Assembly (NCBI GenBank): GCA_035289165.1 | Contig: DATDYA010000019.1 | Location: forward strand, 1-19,130 | Length of the DNA: 19,130 nt | Origin: DATDYA01 sp035289165 | GTDB taxonomy: Bacteria; Patescibacteriota; Patescibacteriia; Magasanikbacterales; GWA2-37-8 | Direction: 5' to 3' | Part shown: positions 14,290 through 19,130 of the stretch, piece by piece | How the letters are laid out: every line of letters begins with the position of its first letter | Position numbering within the stretch: position 1 is the first letter of the stretch | The notes under the pieces: generated by a model | The model's database searches: none | What the model was told of the DNA's origin: nothing | Seen by the model: only the letters and a program-made list of their open reading frames with translations | Program-made: the position numbers and the translations under genes

Positions 14290-15525
14290 TTACTGTACTA
14301 AATAATTAAGTGGATTAACTGGAATACCATTTTTACGCACCTCAAAATGCAAATGAGCCCCAGTCACAAACGGACCTGCCCCAACCGTACCAGGAGTGCC
14401 CCCTGAATACCCTATAACATCTCCCCTATTAACAAATTGATCTTCCGACACGCTAATACTGCTCATGTGGCCGTACAGTGTCGAAATACTGCCCGTATGA
14501 ACAATTAAAACATAACTATAACAAGAAGCTAGAGTGCAACGCTTAGTACGTGCCACATAACCAGAGGCCGCGGCCTTTAGGGGTGTACCTTGAGCGGCCC
14601 GGATATCGACAGCGCTATGCTCGAAAACCTTTTTAAAAGGATAATCCGGATCGCGGAAAGTCGCGGTAATATACCGACTTGGCGTGGGCCAGCTTAGGCT
14701 AACATCACCCCCTTCTTCAATTTTATCTTGCGACTCTAATTTTCTTCGAACCTGGTTTTCATAACTTCGGACTTCGTTTTCGATCGCCTGCGCTTGCTTT
14801 TGTAGGCCTGCTAGCATGGTCTTGTATTTCTGTTCTGACGAATGTGTTTCAGTCAACACGGTTTCTTTGTAATTTGACTGCTCACTAAGGTCGCGTCGAC
14901 GATCAGCCAATTTAGAATTTAAATCTTCAAATTCCTGTTTTTTACTAACAACTTTACTCTTTTTATCTTCCAGATCCTCCTTGGCAACGCGCAAAGTCTT
15001 TACCGACCGGCCAAGATCAGTATAAACATTTTCCAAATATTTGACCTGGTTATAAAAATCGGAAAAACTATCATTGGTAAGCATTATCTCGACATAATTC
15101 TTCTGATCTTCAACATGAACATTTTTCACTATTTTAGCAATAATTTTCTTCTGTTTATCTATCGTCTTCTCTTTATCTTCAATGTTTAATTCTAGGGCCT
15201 CAATTTCTAGCTTGGCCTGTTTAATCTTTTCATTGGTCAAAGTAATATCTGTCTCAATCTGAATTAACCGATTGGCAATAATCGCTAATTGGTTTTTCAA
15301 AGAAATCGCTTCCAATTTTTTTGCATTAATATTTTTCTGTGTATTAGCCATCGCCTCCTCTAACGCTTTAATCTTCTGTTTCCCGGCTTCAATATCTTTG
15401 TTCAATTGCTCTATTTCCTCCTTGTTACTAGAGATATTCGCCGTTTCCGATAACGCAAAATTCGGGCTAAAAATTAGTCCGAGGATAAATAGAAAAACAA
15501 AAAACCTTTTTAGCATTTGTGACAT
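14290..15525 (-). CDS. Secreted coiled-coil M23 peptidase (EnvC/NlpD-like)
   Basis: 411 residues, exported. A signal peptide (about 1-26, basic MLKRF then a hydrophobic core ending SPNFALS) leads to a long coiled coil (about 30-270, rich in K, E, Q and I) and a C-terminal M23/LytM domain (about 280-411). Zn ligands appear intact: H303 and D307 (EHSAVDIRA) and H393 in the HLHFE motif, with H391 and H353 (YGHM) as catalytic partners, so unlike E. coli EnvC it should be an active endopeptidase. Two Cys, C330 and C335, could form an extracellular disulfide. The architecture is that of division-associated hydrolases or amidase activators. Its promoter has TGG-TATAAT ending 6 nt before the ATG. Confidence 0.93.
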   Translation of the reverse strand: MSQMLKRFFVFLFILGLIFSPNFALSETANISSNKEEIEQLNKDIEAGKQKIKALEEAMANTQKNINAKKLEAISLKNQLAIIANRLIQIETDITLTNEKIKQAKLEIEALELNIEDKEKTIDKQKKIIAKIVKNVHVEDQKNYVEIMLTNDSFSDFYNQVKYLENVYTDLGRSVKTLRVAKEDLEDKKSKVVSKKQEFEDLNSKLADRRRDLSEQSNYKETVLTETHSSEQKYKTMLAGLQKQAQAIENEVRSYENQVRRKLESQDKIEEGGDVSLSWPTPSRYITATFRDPDYPFKKVFEHSAVDIRAAQGTPLKAAASGYVARTKRCTLASCYSYVLIVHTGSISTLYGHMSSISVSEDQFVNRGDVIGYSGGTPGTVGAGPFVTGAHLHFEVRKNGIPVNPLNYLVQ

Positions 15526-15531
15526 AATAGA

Positions 15532-15540
15532 ATTATACCA
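15532..15540 (-). promoter_or_regulatory. Extended -10 promoter of the M23 gene, leaderless geometry
   Basis: Minus strand TGG-TATAAT (15540 down to 15532), with only TCTATT between the hexamer and the ATG at 15525. Initiation would fall at or next to the start codon. No good -35 is seen. Confidence 0.65.
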
Positions 15541-15577
15541 CAGACGACTAAAAAGGCATAAGGAGGGGTGTGGAAAA

Positions 15578-17050
15578 CTATTTTAGTTTGCCGATGGCAA
15601 TATCTAAACGCTCCAAGGTCCACTCTTTCCCTAGTGCTTCTGCTATTTCATATGGACCAGGTGAATTTTGTAGACCAGACAAGGCTGTCCGCAATGGCCA
15701 CAGGACATTACCTGTACCATACCCCTTCTCTTCTACCCACTCCCCTATCTTAGCTTCCAAATTTGTCAGCGTCCATTCACGAACAATTATTGTGTTCAAA
15801 AACTCCTTTAACTCTAGCAAAATTTTATGTGCTTCCGGTGAATCACTTTTCTTCCAGACTAATAGCATTGAATCGTAATTAGGCAACTCGATCATAAATT
15901 TGATCGCTTCCGGTAGTTCAGCTAGGGTAACGATACGCTCTTTTTCCAACCCAACGGCTTTCGCTAAAAACTCTTTTTCTACTCCCCCCAACCCCGCTTC
16001 CTCGATCCAAGCGCTGGCTCGTTCGACAATTTTTTCATTTGAAAGTTTTTTAATGTATTGCTGGTTAAACCAATCCAATTTTTGAAGGTTAAATACTGCC
16101 CCCGCTTTATTAACTTTTTCCAAGCTAAACTCTTTAACCAATTCTTCTAAAGTAAACAATTCTTTTTCCGTACCCGGATTCCAACCCAACAAAGCCACAA
16201 AGTTCACAATGGCTTCTGGCAAATACCCCTTTCTCCGATAGTCCCCTACCGCCACGTCTCCTTGGCGCTTAGACAACTTTGATCGGTCAGCATTCAAAAG
16301 CAGAGGCAAATGAGCCATTTGGGGAGCTTCCCAACCAAAATATTTATACAACTGGATATGTTTAGGTACGCTCGATACCCATTCTTCACCACGGATGATC
16401 AGATTGACTTTCATTTCATGGTCATCCACCACTACGGCCAGGTGGTAGGTGGGGAAACCATCTGACTTCAAAAGTACTTGGTCATCAACTAACTCATTTT
16501 TAAACCGCACTTCCCCACGAATTAAATCATTAAATACGGTTTCGCCCTCTTTGGGCATTTTTAAACGCACAATCGCCTTTTCACCATTAGCAATTTTGGT
16601 CTTGGCTTCCTCCAATGAAATACCTCGACAATGCCCATCATAACCCGTTGGTAATTTATTTTTTTGTTGCTCTTCTCGCAAAGCTTCTAACCTCTCGGCG
16701 GTACAAAAACAATAATAAGCCTGCCCGGCTTTTAATAATTGCTCGACATGCTTGCGATAAATATCCAGTCTCTCGGATTGAATATATGGCCCGTTTTCAC
16801 CGATTTGAACTGTCTCACCGCTAATTTCATCAAGTTTTACCCCTTCATCTGGTACGATTCCGGCCCAATATAAGGATTGCAAAATATTTGCAACACCATC
16901 TTCAACATATCGCTCTCGGTCAGTATCTTCAATCCGCAACAAAAACTTACCGCCGGATTCTTTTGCCAAAAGGTAACAATACAAAGCTGTTCTTAGACTA
17001 CCTACATGCAGATAGCCAGTCGGACTAGGAGCAAAGCGAGTAATATACAT
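15578..17050 (-). CDS. gltX: Glutamyl-tRNA synthetase (class I)
   Basis: Charges tRNA-Glu; probably also mischarges tRNA-Gln if this organism uses the GatCAB route, which cannot be judged here. 490 residues, standard for bacterial GluRS. The Rossmann catalytic domain has FAPSPTGYLHVGS with the HIGH-equivalent HVGS (15-18) and LRIEDTDRERY, and the KMSKS-equivalent is KLSKR (258-262). C114-x-C116 and H140-C141 (GYDGHCR) resemble the zinc-binding site of the connective peptide. The C-terminal helical anticodon-binding domain (about 320-490) is intact. It starts 4 nt after the wecG-type gene and is probably co-transcribed with it. The downstream M23 gene has its own promoter in the 52-nt gap. Confidence 0.97.
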   Translation of the reverse strand: MYITRFAPSPTGYLHVGSLRTALYCYLLAKESGGKFLLRIEDTDRERYVEDGVANILQSLYWAGIVPDEGVKLDEISGETVQIGENGPYIQSERLDIYRKHVEQLLKAGQAYYCFCTAERLEALREEQQKNKLPTGYDGHCRGISLEEAKTKIANGEKAIVRLKMPKEGETVFNDLIRGEVRFKNELVDDQVLLKSDGFPTYHLAVVVDDHEMKVNLIIRGEEWVSSVPKHIQLYKYFGWEAPQMAHLPLLLNADRSKLSKRQGDVAVGDYRRKGYLPEAIVNFVALLGWNPGTEKELFTLEELVKEFSLEKVNKAGAVFNLQKLDWFNQQYIKKLSNEKIVERASAWIEEAGLGGVEKEFLAKAVGLEKERIVTLAELPEAIKFMIELPNYDSMLLVWKKSDSPEAHKILLELKEFLNTIIVREWTLTNLEAKIGEWVEEKGYGTGNVLWPLRTALSGLQNSPGPYEIAEALGKEWTLERLDIAIGKLK

Positions 17051-17054
17051 AATT

Positions 17055-17855
17055 TTACTTAAAAAAACTGCGCAAATAATAATAAAAAAATACTACTGTG
17101 GCGTTAAATATTCTTCTTAAACGTTTCGGTTCCCGAACCACCCGGTACAGCCATTCTAGCCCAATTTTACGCATAAAGCAAGGGGCCCGGGAGACTTTGC
17201 CAGCAATATAATCAAAGGAGCCGCCAACACCCATGGCTATTTTTACACTTTTACATTGGGGTAAAAATTCTTGAATCCACTTCTCTTGTTTCCCCATGCC
17301 ATAAGCAACAAACAAAAGATCCGGACGTTTTTCGTTAATTTGAGAGATGATGCGATGATTATCCACAGTTTTTACTCCTAGTCCATAAAATAAGGTTTCT
17401 CCCTCTCTCCGTTTCTGGGTAACAGTAATAACTGGCCCCTCACTAAACCCGACGACTTGTAAAGCTGGAAATTTTTCTTTTAATTTTAACGCTACTGCTT
17501 CAACAATCTCCCGCCGGCCAGAACCAAGTAAATAAACACTTTTCCCCAACACCTCGGCTCGGGCGCACAAGTCCAACATAAAATCCACACCAGTTATTCG
17601 GGTGAATCCTCCCAAAAAAGACAAGCCGAACCCATCGCAAAGATTAAGATCGCCAGAATTCAAAACCTCGCAAAAGGAACGATCTTGTTGCGCTAGCACC
17701 ACCATCTCTGGATTAGGGGTAAATATTTTAGTCGATTTTTCACTCAACAAAAACTGCTCCGACTTCTCCCGGGCCTCTTGGAGCGACAAATGGTCAATTG
17801 CGACTCCCAAAAAATGCTTTCTGGCGCTATCCACATTATTCAATATTAAAAACAA
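17055..17855 (-). CDS. WecG/TagA/CpsF family glycosyltransferase (GT26)
   Basis: Adds a sugar, typically an N-acetylmannosamine-type residue, to a polyprenyl-diphosphate-linked acceptor at the inner membrane face during surface glycan synthesis. 266 residues, family-typical. The N-terminus FLGVAIDHLSLQEA, the DLNLCDGFGL substrate-site segment, VYLLGSG, RPDLLFVAYGMGKQEKWI, AMGVGGSFDYIAGK and RAPCFMRKIGLEWLYRVVREPKRLRRI are all strong family hallmarks. The C-terminus (FFYYYLRSFFK) is aromatic and basic, as expected for membrane association. The region around 140-160 (VITVTQKRREGETLF) looks like a small insertion. The start is uncertain: TTG at 17855 lies 5 nt after a TATAAT, while GTG at 17834 is an in-frame alternative preserving the conserved start. 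An in-frame TAA lies just upstream. Confidence 0.92.
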   Translation of the reverse strand: MFLILNNVDSARKHFLGVAIDHLSLQEAREKSEQFLLSEKSTKIFTPNPEMVVLAQQDRSFCEVLNSGDLNLCDGFGLSFLGGFTRITGVDFMLDLCARAEVLGKSVYLLGSGRREIVEAVALKLKEKFPALQVVGFSEGPVITVTQKRREGETLFYGLGVKTVDNHRIISQINEKRPDLLFVAYGMGKQEKWIQEFLPQCKSVKIAMGVGGSFDYIAGKVSRAPCFMRKIGLEWLYRVVREPKRLRRIFNATVVFFYYYLRSFFK

Positions 17856-17860
17856 CTCAT

Positions 17861-17888
17861 ATTATACCAGAAAGGACAATTAGCGCAA
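17861..17888 (-). promoter_or_regulatory. Extended -10 promoter of the wecG-type gene and gltX
   Basis: Minus strand TTGCGC (17888-17883), a 16-bp spacer ending in TGG, and TATAAT (17866-17861). The TTG at 17855 is 5 nt past the hexamer, so initiation would be leaderless on TTG or give a roughly 20-nt leader to GTG at 17834. Confidence 0.65.
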
Positions 17889-17991
17889 CCAAGCCAAAAC
17901 CTGATTATATTTTTCTTGACAAGGTTTGCTAATGTATGTTTCAGTAAAAATATACTAGATTAGTATGTTATTTACCTAATCACCCCGCTCT
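17889..17991 (+). promoter_or_regulatory. Divergent intergenic region with inverted repeat over a -10 box
   Basis: ATACTA-GAT-TAGTAT, a perfect 6-3-6 inverted repeat (17952-17966), overlaps the -10-like TATACT (17951-17956). GTATGTT occurs twice, at 17934-17940 and 17963-17969. A consensus TTGACA is present at 17916-17921 but is 29 bp from the TATACT, too far for a normal pair. The arrangement suits a repressible promoter for the glycosyltransferase, but the -35 is unresolved. Confidence 0.4.
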
Positions 17992-19130
17992 ATGAAAAAA
18001 GCCGTTATCGTCATCCCCACTTATAACGAACGGGAGAATATTTTAAACCTCCTCCGGGCCCTTGAATACGTCGAAGGACAAGCCTACCAATTATTTTACA
18101 AAATTCATATTCTAGTGGTAGACGACAACTCCCCGGATGGTACTGGTAGAATTGTTGAAAATTACCAAAAAGACAAGGACAATGTCCGAATCCTCTATGG
18201 GAAAAAAGAAGGCTTGGGCCGTGCCTACTTACGTGGTTTTAAGCATGCCAAACAAAAAATGCGTGCCGACGTTATTATCCAAATGGATGCTGACTTTTCT
18301 CATCGTCCCGAAGATGTTTTACGATTACTAAAAAACATCTCCGCTGGCGCCGATTATGTCATTGGTTCCCGTTACACCGCTGGTGGTACGGTTCCAGCCG
18401 ATTGGCCCTTATGGCGACGTTTAAACAGCCAAATCGCCAACTTCGTCGCCCGTTATCTGGCTGGTCTACATAAAATTAAAGACTGTACCAGCGGCTTCAA
18501 AGCGATTAACACTGAAATACTTAAAAATATCCGCTGGGACAAGCTCAAAGTTAACGGTTACGTTTTCCAAATTCGCCTTTTACATGAAGCACTCCGAAAA
18601 GAAACTAGGATAACGGAAATTCCAATTAATTTCATCGACCGAACATTGGGAGAATCCAAGCTGGGTATTTCAGATATCATTGAATTTATCTTCCAATCAT
18701 TAGCCATCCGCTGGGATAAATCCCAACGGGTTATTAAATTTCTTGTCGGGGCCAGCCTAGGTGTTTACGCGATTATTTATTTTAATCAACATCCGTTTGT
18801 TTGGCAGCCCAACAATCTTTTACTCGTCATTTTTGCCACCTTTTCCATCGTCATGACCGTTCAAAGTCTGGCCACAATCTTTGGGATGTTGCATGTCTGG
18901 GACAAACCAGAGCACCTAAGAAAAAGCACTTCTCCCAAACACTTTATTTCTCCCCGGTTTTCTTTTACCGCCCTGATCCCCGCTTTACACGAAGAAACGG
19001 TCATTGGCGAAACTATTGAAGCCGTCTCTAAAATTGACTACCCGGAAGAACTAAAAGAAGTTTTAGTTATCTGCCGCTCCGATGACCAGGCGACAATCGA
19101 TGCGGTTAATACTAAAATTCGTGAATTAAA
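17992..19130 (+). CDS. Two-domain GT2 glycosyltransferase: polyprenol-phosphate mannose synthase-like plus second GT2, 3' end outside window
   Basis: The frame stays open to the window edge (379 complete codons), so the C-terminus is missing. Residues about 1-240 form a DPM1-type GT2 domain: VIVIPTYNERENI, DDNSPDGT (44-51), the GLGRAYLRGF segment, the metal-binding D99-A-D101, IGSRYTAGG, DCTSGFKAI and FIDRTLGESKLG, all typical of dolichyl/polyprenyl-phosphate mannose synthases. Two hydrophobic segments follow (about 250-265 and 275-300). A second GT-A domain then begins at about 322 with FTALIPALHEETVIGETI and VLVICRSDDQATIDA, as in processive or cellulose synthase-like GT2 enzymes. The first domain would make a polyprenyl-phosphate sugar; the second may use or add another sugar. 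The start has CTCTATG context, T at -1 and no Shine-Dalgarno. It is divergent from the WecG-type gene. Confidence 0.9.
   Translation, partial: MKKAVIVIPTYNERENILNLLRALEYVEGQAYQLFYKIHILVVDDNSPDGTGRIVENYQKDKDNVRILYGKKEGLGRAYLRGFKHAKQKMRADVIIQMDADFSHRPEDVLRLLKNISAGADYVIGSRYTAGGTVPADWPLWRRLNSQIANFVARYLAGLHKIKDCTSGFKAINTEILKNIRWDKLKVNGYVFQIRLLHEALRKETRITEIPINFIDRTLGESKLGISDIIEFIFQSLAIRWDKSQRVIKFLVGASLGVYAIIYFNQHPFVWQPNNLLLVIFATFSIVMTVQSLATIFGMLHVWDKPEHLRKSTSPKHFISPRFSFTALIPALHEETVIGETIEAVSKIDYPEELKEVLVICRSDDQATIDAVNTKIREL

Noticed and set aside
17916..17921. TTGACA as the -35 of the glycosyltransferase promoter
   Set aside because: No -10-like hexamer lies at 16-18 bp; the nearest good hexamer, TATACT, is 29 bp away.
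1..19130. CRISPR array, insertion sequence or tRNA gene
   Set aside because: No regularly spaced repeats, no transposase or terminal inverted repeats, and no cloverleaf with TTCRA were found in the short intergenic regions.

Overview
The window reads as a chromosomal segment from a member of the Candidate Phyla Radiation (Patescibacteria, Parcubacteria/Microgenomates-like). This is an inference: there is no 16S rRNA here. It rests on moderate GC, very tight gene packing, almost no Shine-Dalgarno sequences, CPR-style multidomain fusions, and a gene set limited to wall, division, tRNA charging and house-cleaning. UGA acts as a normal stop (mreD and the gene at 7099 end in UGA), so the UGA=Gly code of Gracilibacteria/Absconditabacteria does not apply.

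Layout. (1) 1-172: the GC-rich 3' part of a hairpin-dense element, probably a structured RNA entering from the left, closed by a strong terminator. (2) 242-4986: a cell-shape operon behind a near-consensus promoter: a four-helix membrane protein, mreB, mreC, mreD and the PBP2-type transpeptidase mrdA. (3) 5033-7059: greA and lysS, each with its own promoter; the greA terminator U-tract overlaps the lysS -35. (4) 7099-9807: a RibL/TagD-type nucleotidyltransferase, a RdgB(HAM1)-Nudix fusion, and serS. (5) 9825-10271: an unrecognised small protein with an N-terminal Cys/His cluster. (6) 10312-13155: slipin, alanine racemase and FtsQ, closely packed. (7) 13269-14231: a Xer-type tyrosine recombinase behind an AT-rich region with tandem -10-like units and a palindrome. 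(8) Minus strand 14290-17855: a WecG/TagA glycosyltransferase, gltX, and a coiled-coil M23 peptidase. (9) 17992 to the end: a polyprenol-phosphate mannose synthase-like domain joined to a second GT2 domain, cut by the window edge.

The genes centre on the envelope. MreBCD and PBP2 drive elongation, Alr supplies D-Ala, FtsQ and the EnvC-like M23 protein act in division, Xer resolves chromosomes, and the two glycosyltransferases make surface glycans. The rest is core translation and nucleotide-pool hygiene.

The most interesting signal is in expression. Sixteen of the 18 ATG-initiated genes have T immediately before the start codon, nearly all lack a Shine-Dalgarno sequence, and several -10 boxes lie only 5-12 nt from the start codon, implying leaderless or near-leaderless mRNAs. 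No mobile element, CRISPR array or tRNA was found. No unexplained gene-free stretch exceeds 300 bases.
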